Shown one piece after another: positions 1 to 6,882 of a stretch of DNA of 8,855 nt (its first letter is position 1; every line of letters begins with the position of its first letter). Position numbers and translations under genes: made by a program. The stretch spans positions 1-8,855 of the forward strand of contig CAJQMS010000017.1 in NCBI GenBank assembly GCA_905479505.1. The letters are read 5' to 3'. This DNA is from an uncultured Burkholderiales Genera incertae sedis bacterium. Its GTDB lineage: Bacteria > Pseudomonadota > Gammaproteobacteria > Burkholderiales > Eutrophovitaceae. Under the pieces are notes generated by a model. The model did no database searches. It saw only the letters and a list, made by a program, of their open reading frames with translations, and was not told the origin of the DNA.

Positions 1-972
1 CGTCCGCGTGACGTTCGTGGGTGACAACATGGAGATCGAAGGGGCTTTCTCATTTGGCACGACTGTAGCCCACTCGTTGGCTCCGTTCACTATTTTCTCA
101 ACTTCAGACACGGAAATGGAATCTGACAACTTGAAAGTTAAAGCTTGGCTATGACATCTCATCGCCCCAATTCTCACGCAAATACCCTCAACGGCGATAG
201 GACTCTCCTCCCTACCTAGTATTTTGTTTGTCTCCGCCTGCGCTTTCCATTCCTCACGACTTTGTCCATTGCCCAAGTCAGCATCTATCCATGGGATCAA
301 ACTTCCCGCCAGGGGCGCGCCAAAATTTTGGATCGGGAATTCTTGCGCCTTCATACGTTCAAGGACAAGCGAATCAATATCCAAAATTTCTGCAGAATCA
401 CACGATAATTTACTTTCAGTAGCCTCATGAATTGAACCCATTTGCTGAATTAATTCACGCATATTTTGCGCTCCCGCACCCGATGCCGCTTGGTAGGTCA
501 TTGCCGAAATCCACTCAACTAAACCCTCACGCAAAAGCCCATGCAATGCAAGCATCATCAGACTCGTCGTACAATTTCCACCAACGTAATCTTTTATCCC
601 ATCATCCAAAGCGTTAGAGATATCTTCAACGTTTATCGGGTCCAGAACAATTACAGATTTAGCATCCATCCTCAGCGTCGAAGCTGCATCAACCCAGTAA
701 CCCGACCATCCCGATTTTCTTAAAGGCCCATGGACCTGTTTCGTGTAATCACCACCTTGGCACGAAATAATTACGTCCATTTCTGATAATTGACTTTCGT
801 TATTCGCATCCTGCAAAACAACCTGTTCACCAGCTAACGTTGTAATGGACTTCCCCATTTGGGATGTGCTGAAAAATACGGCACTTATATTTTTAAAATC
901 GCCTTCCGCAAACATTCTTTGCATCAGAACTGACCCAACCATCCCCCTCCACCCAATAAACCCAACTCGCAT
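1..972 (-). CDS. asd: Aspartate-semialdehyde dehydrogenase (C-terminus cut by window edge)
   Basis: NADPH-dependent reductive dephosphorylation of aspartyl-4-phosphate to aspartate semialdehyde, the cytosolic branch point to lysine/diaminopimelate, threonine and methionine. The first 324 codons are present and the frame is open to the left edge; compared with the roughly 367-residue E. coli protein about 40-45 residues are missing. The N-terminal nucleotide-binding segment GFIGWRGMVGSVLMQRM (4-20) is near identical to E. coli. The nucleophile is Cys134 in GGNCTTS, and the active-site Arg267 and His274 lie in CVRIGAMRCHSQ; PLAGSLIPWID and NGQSREEWKAQAETNKIL are also diagnostic. The start is the ATG at 970-972, with AAGGG nine bases upstream. 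It lies 60 bp downstream of leuB on the same strand, the usual gammaproteobacterial leuB-asd pairing, and is probably cotranscribed. The start, the motifs and the neighbour all agree, so the identification is secure. Confidence 0.97.
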   Translation of the reverse strand, partial: MRVGFIGWRGMVGSVLMQRMFAEGDFKNISAVFFSTSQMGKSITTLAGEQVVLQDANNESQLSEMDVIISCQGGDYTKQVHGPLRKSGWSGYWVDAASTLRMDAKSVIVLDPINVEDISNALDDGIKDYVGGNCTTSLMMLALHGLLREGLVEWISAMTYQAASGAGAQNMRELIQQMGSIHEATESKLSCDSAEILDIDSLVLERMKAQEFPIQNFGAPLAGSLIPWIDADLGNGQSREEWKAQAETNKILGREESPIAVEGICVRIGAMRCHSQALTFKLSDSISVSEVEKIVNGANEWATVVPNEKAPSISMLSPTNVTRT

Positions 973-1032
973 ATCAATTAACCCTTAACGCCTATGAACT
1001 CAAAATGCCGACACTCCACTATCAACAACACC

Positions 1033-2097
1033 CTACATGGCCTCAATAACAGCATCACCCATCTCTTGCGTACCTACCCGCTTGGATCCCGCCTGATATA
1101 TATCTGGGGTTCTGAACCCTTGTGAGAGAACTGACTTTACCGCTGACTCAACACGCTGCGAAGCCTCAACCTCATTGAACGTATATTTAAGCATCATCGA
1201 AACAGATAAGATGGTTGCAAGCGGATTGGCTAAATTCTTACCAGAAATATCCGGTGCGGAGCCGTGAATGGGCTCAAATAAACCCTTCCGGTTAACATCC
1301 ATGGAAGCTGAAGGCAGCATACCAATTGAACCAGTGAGCATAGAAGCCTCATCTGACAAAATATCCCCGAATATATTGCCCGTTAATATCACATCAAATT
1401 GTTTCGGCTCACGAACCAATTGCATCGCCGCGTTATCCACGTACATATGCGTTAACTCAACGGTTGGGTACTCTTCAGATATTTTCGTTACAACCTCCCT
1501 CCATAAGATACTTGTATCTAAAACGTTGGCTTTATCAACCGAACACAACTTGCCGTTACGTTTTTGAGCGATGTCGAATGCGACTCTCGCAATTCTCTCT
1601 ATTTCCGAAACCGAATACCTCATAGTGTCAAAGCCTTCATCCTCACCTGACTCAGTTTGACGCCTACCACGAGGCTGTCCGAAATAAATATCACCTGTCA
1701 GCTCTCTCAGAATCATTAAATCTAAACCTTCAACTAATTCCGACTTCAGACTTGATGCAGAAGCTAGCTCTGGAAAGACAACCGCAGGACGCAAATTAGC
1801 AAATAGTCCAAGTTCTTTCCTTATTCGCAATAAACCTTGCTCTGGTCTCATGGCTCTTGGCAAACTATCGTATTTCGGCCCCCCAACGGCGCCTAGCAAG
1901 ACCGCATCAGCCGCCTTCGTCAAGTTAATAGTATCCTCCGGCAAAGGGTCTTTCGAAGACTCATATCCCGCACCGCCAATCGCTCCTAATTCCCACTCGA
2001 GAGAAAGACCATCGGATCTCAACGTTTGCAACACTCTTTTAGCTTGACTAATAATCTCGGGGCCAATTCCGTCCCCTGGAAGTATCGCTATTTTCAT
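1033..2097 (-). CDS. leuB: 3-isopropylmalate dehydrogenase LeuB
   Basis: NAD-dependent oxidative decarboxylation of 3-isopropylmalate to 2-oxoisocaproate, the third leucine-specific step, in the cytosol. At 354 residues it has normal family length and one isocitrate/isopropylmalate dehydrogenase domain. The N-terminal LPGDGIGPEI is at about 6-15. Residues expected to bind substrate and metal are present: Arg93, Arg103 (NLRP), Arg131, Tyr138 (DIYFG), Lys189 (SVDKAN), Asp221 (YVDN), and Asp245/Asp249 in NIFGDILSDEASMLTGSIGM. The cofactor loop EPIHGSAPDI with Asp283 is the NAD-preferring form, which separates it from NADP isocitrate dehydrogenases. The ATG start at 2095-2097 has a clear TGAGGA ribosome site seven bases upstream. 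It follows leuD after a 92-bp gap that contains a promoter-like sequence, so it may be expressed partly on its own; asd follows. Confidence 0.98.
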   Translation of the reverse strand: MKIAILPGDGIGPEIISQAKRVLQTLRSDGLSLEWELGAIGGAGYESSKDPLPEDTINLTKAADAVLLGAVGGPKYDSLPRAMRPEQGLLRIRKELGLFANLRPAVVFPELASASSLKSELVEGLDLMILRELTGDIYFGQPRGRRQTESGEDEGFDTMRYSVSEIERIARVAFDIAQKRNGKLCSVDKANVLDTSILWREVVTKISEEYPTVELTHMYVDNAAMQLVREPKQFDVILTGNIFGDILSDEASMLTGSIGMLPSASMDVNRKGLFEPIHGSAPDISGKNLANPLATILSVSMMLKYTFNEVEASQRVESAVKSVLSQGFRTPDIYQAGSKRVGTQEMGDAVIEAM

Positions 2098-2133
2098 TTA
2101 TATCCTCAAAAAAAAATTATCTTTAACGCCAAA

Positions 2134-2161
2134 ATTTTAAAATACCGCCAACAAATGTCCA
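2134..2161 (-). promoter_or_regulatory. Candidate internal sigma70 promoter for leuB-asd
   Basis: In the leuD-leuB gap, read on the minus strand, a -35-like TGGACA (2161-2156, 5 of 6 consensus) is followed after 16 bases by a -10-like TAAAAT (2139-2134, 5 of 6). A transcript starting near 2127 would have a leader of about 30 nt containing the TGAGGA ribosome site of leuB. The -10 sits in a small AT palindrome, ATTTTAAAAT. This is a consensus match found by eye in an AT-rich stretch, so chance occurrence is possible. Confidence 0.4.
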
Positions 2162-2189
2162 AGTTTTGGAATCATACATAACTCTTGAA

Positions 2190-2831
2190 TTAGCTAAATA
2201 ACCATGGCTGGTTTAATTGATGTTGCATCTCGAACTGTTTAATCTCATCAACGTGCTGTAACGTCAAGCCAATATCGTCTAAACCATTTAGGAGACAGTG
2301 CTTACGAAATGGGTCAATATCGAAGTCATACATCCTACTTCCATCGACTGTTCCCACGCGCTGCTCTTCCAAATCCACAACCAACTCAAAACCTGGGACA
2401 TCAAAAACATCGCGAAATAACACATCAACATCTGGCTCTGGAAGGACAATCGGTAGTAACCCATTTTTTAACGAGTTATTAAAAAATATTTCTCCGAAGC
2501 TGGGCGCTATAACCGCGCTAAAACCATAATCTGCTAAAGCCCATGGCGCGTGCTCCCTTGATGACCCACACCCAAAGTTTTTTCTTGAGAGCAAAATTTG
2601 AGCTCCCCGATAACGGGCTTCGTTCAAGATGAAGTTCGGATTAATTTTTCTACTTTCGATAGGAACCCCAGGTTCCCCGACATCCAGAAACCTCCAAGCA
2701 TCAAATAAGTTAACACCGAAACCGGATCGTTTAATTGATTTTAAAAACTGCTTCGGAATAATCGCATCGGTATCTACATTAGCTCGATCCAGAGGTGCCA
2801 CAAGTCCTTTTTTTAATGAAAAAATTTCCAT
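2190..2831 (-). CDS. leuD: 3-isopropylmalate dehydratase small subunit LeuD
   Basis: Small subunit of isopropylmalate isomerase. With LeuC it interconverts 2- and 3-isopropylmalate in leucine synthesis. It is an aconitase-swivel-domain protein of 213 residues, slightly longer than E. coli LeuD (201). Seen in the sequence: PLDRANVDTDAIIPKQFLK (13-31), typical of the bacterial LeuD N-terminus; the signature NFGCGSSREHAPWAL (85-99); FGEIFFNNSLKNGLLPI (112-128); and a C-terminal HCLLNGLDDIGLTL that marks the LeuD rather than the aconitase swivel domain. The ATG at 2829-2831 is preceded by a weak AGG about eight bases upstream. It lies 34 bp after leuC, an operon arrangement consistent with stoichiometric expression of the two subunits. 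Confidence 0.98.
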   Translation of the reverse strand: MEIFSLKKGLVAPLDRANVDTDAIIPKQFLKSIKRSGFGVNLFDAWRFLDVGEPGVPIESRKINPNFILNEARYRGAQILLSRKNFGCGSSREHAPWALADYGFSAVIAPSFGEIFFNNSLKNGLLPIVLPEPDVDVLFRDVFDVPGFELVVDLEEQRVGTVDGSRMYDFDIDPFRKHCLLNGLDDIGLTLQHVDEIKQFEMQHQLNQPWLFS

Positions 2832-2865
2832 GAGTTAGCCTATTTGGATTATTTAAATTCGGATT

Positions 2866-4278
2866 CTAGTTTGCAACTAAGTTACGCACATCGGAGAATG
2901 TGCCACTTATTGCCGCACTGGCCGCCATCGCCGGACTCAATAAATGTGTTCGGCCACCTGCCCCTTGTCGTCCCTCAAAATTACGATTAGAAGTTGAAGC
3001 ACACCTCTCACCGGCTTCGAGCCGATCATTATTCATCGCTAGACACATCGAACATCCCGGCTGCCTCCACTCAAAACCAGCAGCCATAAAAATCTTATCC
3101 AACCCCTCTTTTTCCGCTTGCGCCTTCACAAGACCAGAACCTGGAACGACCATTGCCAATTGCACATTTGACGCGACCCGTCTTCCTTTAACTACGTTCG
3201 CAGCAATCCTCATATCCTCAATTCGTGAGTTTGTACAAGATCCAATGAAAACCTTATCAATTTTAATGTCCTTTAAGCGTGTGTTGGGCTTTAAACCCAT
3301 ATATTCGAGAGCTTGCTCAATACTCTCTTTCTTTGAAGCATCTTTTTCTTCGTCAGGGTCTGGGATACGTCCATCAATATCTAGTACCATCTCAGGAGAC
3401 GTCCCCCACGTAACCTGAGGATTAAGGTCAACCCCATCTAAAGTCACTACCGAGTCGAATATAGCACCAGAGTCTGACGTTAACGTTCTCCAATAAGTGA
3501 CGGCTTCATCCCACAAGTCTCCGTCCGGCGCAAACGGCCTTCCCCGAAGATAGTCAATGGTGGTTTGGTCAACCGCAATCATCCCCGCTCTTGCACCGGC
3601 TTCAATCGCCATATTACAAAGTGTCATCCGCCCTTCAACCGAGAGAGCTTCTATAGCAGAACCGGCAAACTCAATCGCGTATCCCGTTCCACCCGCAGTG
3701 CCAATCTTGCCGATCAGCGCTAAAGCAATATCCTTCGCACTAACCCAAGGGTGCAACTCCCCTTCCACTCTCACCAACATATTTTTCATTTTCTTTTGCA
3801 CCAGGCACTGCGTTGCAAGAACATGTTCGACTTCAGAGGTCCCAATGCCATGCGCCAAGCAGGCCAAAGCTCCGTGTGTACTCGTATGTGAGTCTCCACA
3901 AACAACAGTCATTCCCGGTAACGTTGCTCCTTGCTCCGGTCCGATAACATGCACGATCCCTTGCCTGGGATCTAGAAATGGAAAATAAGCTTTAGAGCCA
4001 TACTCTTTGATATTCTGATCAAGTGTGTCCACCTGCAACTTCGAAATAGGATCCTCAATACCTTTATCCCAGTCGGTTGTCGGCGTATTGTGATCTGCAG
4101 TGGCGACAATGGAATCGACACGCCAAGGCAGCCTATTAGCGAGCTTCAAACCTTCATAAGCCTGCGGACTAGTCACCTCATGAACCAGGTGCCGGTCAAT
4201 ATAAATCAAGCCAGTGCCGTCCTCCTCAGTTCTGACGACGTGACTATCCCAAAGTTTGTCATAAAGGGTTTTTAACAT
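2866..4278 (-). CDS. leuC: 3-isopropylmalate dehydratase large subunit LeuC
   Basis: Large, catalytic subunit of isopropylmalate isomerase, carrying the [4Fe-4S] cluster; its partner LeuD is encoded 34 bp downstream. It has 470 residues, close to the usual 466, and is full length. The three cluster ligands are visible: Cys348 in GSCTNSRIEDMR, and Cys409 and Cys412 in GCSMCLAMN. Other aconitase-superfamily landmarks are ADHNTPT (61-67), CGDSHTSTHGA (127-137), GIGTSEVEHVLATQ (144-157), and the C-terminal NRNFEGRQGAGGRTHLLSPA (431-450), typical of LeuC. The N-terminal TLYDKLWDSHVV matches bacterial leucine-pathway enzymes rather than the archaeal homoaconitase-like group. The ATG at 4276-4278 has AGGTG eight bases upstream. 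An extended -10 promoter candidate precedes it, so leuC is probably the first gene of a leuCD(B-asd) unit. Confidence 0.98.
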   Translation of the reverse strand: MLKTLYDKLWDSHVVRTEEDGTGLIYIDRHLVHEVTSPQAYEGLKLANRLPWRVDSIVATADHNTPTTDWDKGIEDPISKLQVDTLDQNIKEYGSKAYFPFLDPRQGIVHVIGPEQGATLPGMTVVCGDSHTSTHGALACLAHGIGTSEVEHVLATQCLVQKKMKNMLVRVEGELHPWVSAKDIALALIGKIGTAGGTGYAIEFAGSAIEALSVEGRMTLCNMAIEAGARAGMIAVDQTTIDYLRGRPFAPDGDLWDEAVTYWRTLTSDSGAIFDSVVTLDGVDLNPQVTWGTSPEMVLDIDGRIPDPDEEKDASKKESIEQALEYMGLKPNTRLKDIKIDKVFIGSCTNSRIEDMRIAANVVKGRRVASNVQLAMVVPGSGLVKAQAEKEGLDKIFMAAGFEWRQPGCSMCLAMNNDRLEAGERCASTSNRNFEGRQGAGGRTHLLSPAMAASAAISGTFSDVRNLVAN

Positions 4279-4322
4279 ACGATTGCACCTATAGCCTAAG
4301 CAAAAACAAAAATAAGGATAAG

Positions 4323-4331
4323 ATTATGACA
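4323..4331 (-). promoter_or_regulatory. Candidate extended -10 promoter for leuC
   Basis: On the minus strand TG-T-CATAAT (4331-4323) has the TGn extension plus a hexamer matching 5 of 6 of TATAAT. There is no good -35 at 16-18 bases, as expected for an extended -10 promoter. The predicted start near 4316 would leave a leader of about 38 nt with AGGTG before the leuC ATG. There is no ATG or leucine-codon run in the 4279-4365 gap, so E. coli-style attenuation is not supported here. Found by eye only. Confidence 0.45.
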
Positions 4332-4342
4332 CACGGATAAGG

Positions 4343-4356
4343 ACTGATCACACAGT
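4343..4356. repeat. Short inverted repeat upstream of the leuC -10
   Basis: ACTG-N6-CAGT, four-base arms around a six-base centre, lies where the -35 region of the leuC promoter candidate would be. It could be an operator half-site pair, but arms this short occur often by chance. It is recorded mainly for its position. Confidence 0.15.
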
Positions 4357-4365
4357 TTTCTAGCT

Positions 4366-5511
4366 CTAATAATCGAATCGATGACGAACCCAGAACATTA
4401 AACCAACACCTAGCAAGGCTGTCACCGCTGACATCCCGAATGTTGCAGCGCCCCCCCAGGTTTCCCAGACAAATCCTGACGCAAACGTGCCGGACGCCCC
4501 ACCCGCTCCAAAGCCAACACTAGAATATAACGCTTGGCCTCTCGACCGGTGCTCGCCAGCGAATAACCGATTAGTCGCTGCGATTCCAGCAACATGAAAC
4601 ATCCCAAAAGTTATTGCATGCATTATTTGCGCCAAAACTAAGATCAATAGACTGTCGTAAGCGATGAAGACCAGAAAAAATCGAATCGCCGCAATAACAA
4701 AACAAAATAGAAAGAAATCGTTAATGCTGAACCTCTTGAACAAACGAGGCATCCAAAGAAAAATAAAAATTTCTGCAATAACTGCAATTGCCCATAACCA
4801 ACCAACTATGGAATTGGCATGGCCTTGCTCGACAACAAAAATAGAGAAAAATGCATTGTAAGCGCCATGTGCGAACTGCATGACAAAAAAACAAAGTAAT
4901 AATGCGATAACGCGCTCATCGGTATATAAGCGCACCGGCTTGTCAGATTCCTTGGAATGGAACGCCTCGCTCGCATCCCGGGGTAACATTAAGATCGCGC
5001 ACAAGACACATATCAAAAGGCCACAAATTATCCAGTCCAGATATAAGACGTCTATCCACTCGAAAAGATATCCTCCGCCGACAACAACTAGAATGAATCC
5101 AATTGAGCCCCAAACGCGAACGCGTCCATAAACTGACATCTCCTCACCCAATGCCTCGACACATAGAGCTTCCGCGATCGGCAGGATCCCCGACCAAAGT
5201 AGCCCCCAAACAATCAATACCCCAGCAACGGAAAAAAACGATCCCTTAGCGATCATAAATGCAAAGATAGCGGGGCTGATTAGGGCGAGAATGCAGAGAA
5301 GCTTATGTTTTTGCCCCCAGTGGTCCGCTAACCACGCCCAAAAAAAAGGAACAAGGATTCTAAGTGTTGGACTTATTCCAAGCAACACGGCTATTTCAAT
5401 AGGTGAGAAATCTCTGCGCTGAAGATACAACGAAAAAAACGGAGCGAACGCGCCCACAAACGCAAAATACCAAAAATAAAAGCTCGATAGTCGACCAAAT
5501 AAAGATGTCAT
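4366..5511 (-). CDS. MFS permease, HcaT-like (MFS_1-like family)
   Basis: Inner-membrane major facilitator superfamily transporter of 381 residues with about twelve hydrophobic segments. The first (SSFYFWYFAFVGAFAPFFSLYL) and the second, which runs into a loop with WLADHWGQKHKLL, resemble the HcaT/nucleoside-permease-like branch (E. coli HcaT is 379 residues). The last helix ends just before the C-terminal RHRFDY. The substrate cannot be read from the sequence; HcaT is named as a 3-phenylpropionate transporter, but many relatives are uncharacterised. Start: I chose the ATG at 5509-5511. A TTG at 5515-5517 adds two residues (M-C) and has GAG six bases upstream, so the ribosome-site evidence slightly favours TTG while codon choice favours ATG. 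It sits 97 bp after aroC on the same strand with no terminator visible between, and from memory this pairing also occurs in pseudomonads. The family is secure; the function is not. Confidence 0.88.
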   Translation of the reverse strand: MTSLFGRLSSFYFWYFAFVGAFAPFFSLYLQRRDFSPIEIAVLLGISPTLRILVPFFWAWLADHWGQKHKLLCILALISPAIFAFMIAKGSFFSVAGVLIVWGLLWSGILPIAEALCVEALGEEMSVYGRVRVWGSIGFILVVVGGGYLFEWIDVLYLDWIICGLLICVLCAILMLPRDASEAFHSKESDKPVRLYTDERVIALLLCFFVMQFAHGAYNAFFSIFVVEQGHANSIVGWLWAIAVIAEIFIFLWMPRLFKRFSINDFFLFCFVIAAIRFFLVFIAYDSLLILVLAQIMHAITFGMFHVAGIAATNRLFAGEHRSRGQALYSSVGFGAGGASGTFASGFVWETWGGAATFGMSAVTALLGVGLMFWVRHRFDY

Positions 5512-5608
5512 ACACAACCACGTCTCATAAGCATTTTCATACCGTGAACCTGAGAGAGCGCAGTACGACTAAACAGAACAGGATAATAACTTCGCCAAAT
5601 TTTCAGCT

Positions 5609-6700
5609 TTACTGGGAGAGCTTTGGTGTGACAGTTTCAACATCTGCGTTTTGTCCCCTGTGCCTCAATGCATGGTCAATTAAAACAAGCGCCATCATTG
5701 CCTCGGCAATGGGAGTTGCCCTTATTCCCACACAGGGATCATGCCTACCGTAGGTATTCACTGTAACCGGCGAACCATCCTTAGAAATCGATTGGCGGTC
5801 CAATCTAATGCTCGAAGTTGGTTTAATTGCAATTCGAGCTACCAAGTCTTGTCCTGTTGATATTCCTCCAAGCACCCCACCGGCATGGTTACTTAAAAAT
5901 CCTTTGGGGTTCAATTCATCGCTGTGTGTCGTTCCCAATTGCGAAACCGACTCAAACCCATCTCCTATCTCCACACCTTTAACTGCATTTATGCCCATCA
6001 AAGCGCTAGCCAGGTCGGCGTCTAACTTGTCAAATACGGGTTCACCCCAGCCAACCGGCACACCTACGGCTTCTATCGTTATCTTAGCCCCGCAAGAGTC
6101 ACCAGACTTTCTCAGCTTATCCATGTGTTTCTCCAAATCGGGAACCATTTCTGGATCAGGAGAAAAAAAAGGGTTCTGATCTACGCTATCCCAGGTCTTA
6201 AAGTTTATTATTACAGCACCAATTTGAGACATATAACCTCGGATTCGGATACCGTAACGCTCATTAAGCCATTTCTTTGCAATGGCACCAGCAGCAACTC
6301 TAGCCGCAGTTTCACGGGCTGAGGATCGGCCGCCTCCCCTATAATCGCGTTCGCCATATTTTTGCCAATAAGTGTAATCTGCATGCCCAGGCCGAAATTG
6401 GTCCGCTATATTTCCATAATCCTTCGATCTCTGGTCAACATTGCGAATTAAAAGCGCGATTGGCACCCCCGTCGTACGGCCCTCAAAAACCCCTGACAAA
6501 ATTTCAACATGATCAGGCTCTCTTCTCTGCGTTACATGCCTTGAGGTGCCTGGCCTTCTTCGATCGAGCTCTTTTTGAATATCCTCTTCGCATATTTCCA
6601 ATCCGGGCGGGCATCCGTCCACAACGCACCCAATGCCCGGGCCATGGCTTTCCCCAAAGGAGGTGACGCAAAACATTTTTCCAAACGTGTTACCAGACAT
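5609..6700 (-). CDS. aroC: Chorismate synthase AroC
   Basis: Converts 5-enolpyruvylshikimate-3-phosphate to chorismate, the last shikimate-pathway step, using reduced FMN without net redox change; cytosolic homotetramer. It has 363 residues (E. coli 361) and is complete. Family signatures are present: FGESHGPGIGCVVDGCPPG (15-33) with His19; RPGHADYTYWQKYG (103-116) with His106, the second conserved active-site histidine; DYRGGGRSSARETAARVAAG (119-138); and RHDPCVGIRATPIAEAMM (319-336). No separate flavin reductase domain is present, as expected for the monofunctional bacterial type. The ATG at 6698-6700 has only a weak GAGC upstream, but the MSGNTFGKMF beginning aligns with the usual N-terminus, so the start is sound. 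It is divergent from thyA and is followed by the MFS permease, possibly as one transcript. Confidence 0.98.
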   Translation of the reverse strand: MSGNTFGKMFCVTSFGESHGPGIGCVVDGCPPGLEICEEDIQKELDRRRPGTSRHVTQRREPDHVEILSGVFEGRTTGVPIALLIRNVDQRSKDYGNIADQFRPGHADYTYWQKYGERDYRGGGRSSARETAARVAAGAIAKKWLNERYGIRIRGYMSQIGAVIINFKTWDSVDQNPFFSPDPEMVPDLEKHMDKLRKSGDSCGAKITIEAVGVPVGWGEPVFDKLDADLASALMGINAVKGVEIGDGFESVSQLGTTHSDELNPKGFLSNHAGGVLGGISTGQDLVARIAIKPTSSIRLDRQSISKDGSPVTVNTYGRHDPCVGIRATPIAEAMMALVLIDHALRHRGQNADVETVTPKLSQ

Positions 6701-6749
6701 TTTTAGCTCAGCGCGGTTGAAACGACGTGGATTTTAGTCCGCATCGATT

Positions 6750-6765
6750 ATTAAGTTAGCTTAAT
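6750..6765. repeat. Inverted repeat in the aroC-thyA divergent region
   Basis: ATTAAG-TTAG-CTTAAT, perfect six-base arms with a four-base spacer, lies about midway between aroC and thyA, 50 bp from the aroC start. Position and symmetry would suit a regulator site acting on either gene. I see no convincing -35/-10 pair for either direction in 6701-6882. The closest are an AATAAT on the aroC side and a TTGATA on the thyA side, each without a partner at proper spacing. AT-rich arms make a chance origin likely. Confidence 0.25.
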
Positions 6766-6800
6766 CTTAACACACCGACAACCCTTAAAGGATCACAAAA

Positions 6801-6827
6801 ATGGGTGCTAGCAATGGCATTAGTTGA
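6801..6827 (+). other. Possible 8-codon leader ORF upstream of thyA
   Basis: An ATG at 6801 opens an eight-codon frame (MGASNGIS) ending in TGA, directly followed in frame by TAA. AAAGGA at 6787-6792 is a plausible ribosome site eight bases upstream. It ends 55 bp before the thyA ATG. If the thyA transcript starts upstream of 6787, this could be a translated leader; with no promoter identified it may equally be chance. Such a short frame has no coding statistics to support it. Confidence 0.15.
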
Positions 6828-6882
6828 TAAACTTGAGTAGAAGAAATTCCAGTAATTATCACATTAACAAAGAGGATTAGCG

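Noticed and set aside
224..723. Several plus-strand open frames of 60-68 codons
   Set aside because: They lie antisense to asd, overlap one another, resemble no known protein family and have no ribosome sites; the minus-strand frame gives a clear Asd protein.
2900..3988. Plus-strand open frames of 172 and 143 codons
   Set aside because: Both are antisense shadows of leuC, whose full-length protein keeps all cluster cysteines and signatures.
4347..4356. TGTGA half-site suggesting a CRP site upstream of leuC
   Set aside because: There is no matching TCACA at the six-base spacing, so only half of the site is present.
5512..5545. Short minus-strand frame (MKMLMRRGCV) whose TGA overlaps the permease ATG as ATGA
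   Set aside because: It looks like translational coupling, but the frame runs back into an alternative frame of aroC, has no ribosome site, and is too short to support.
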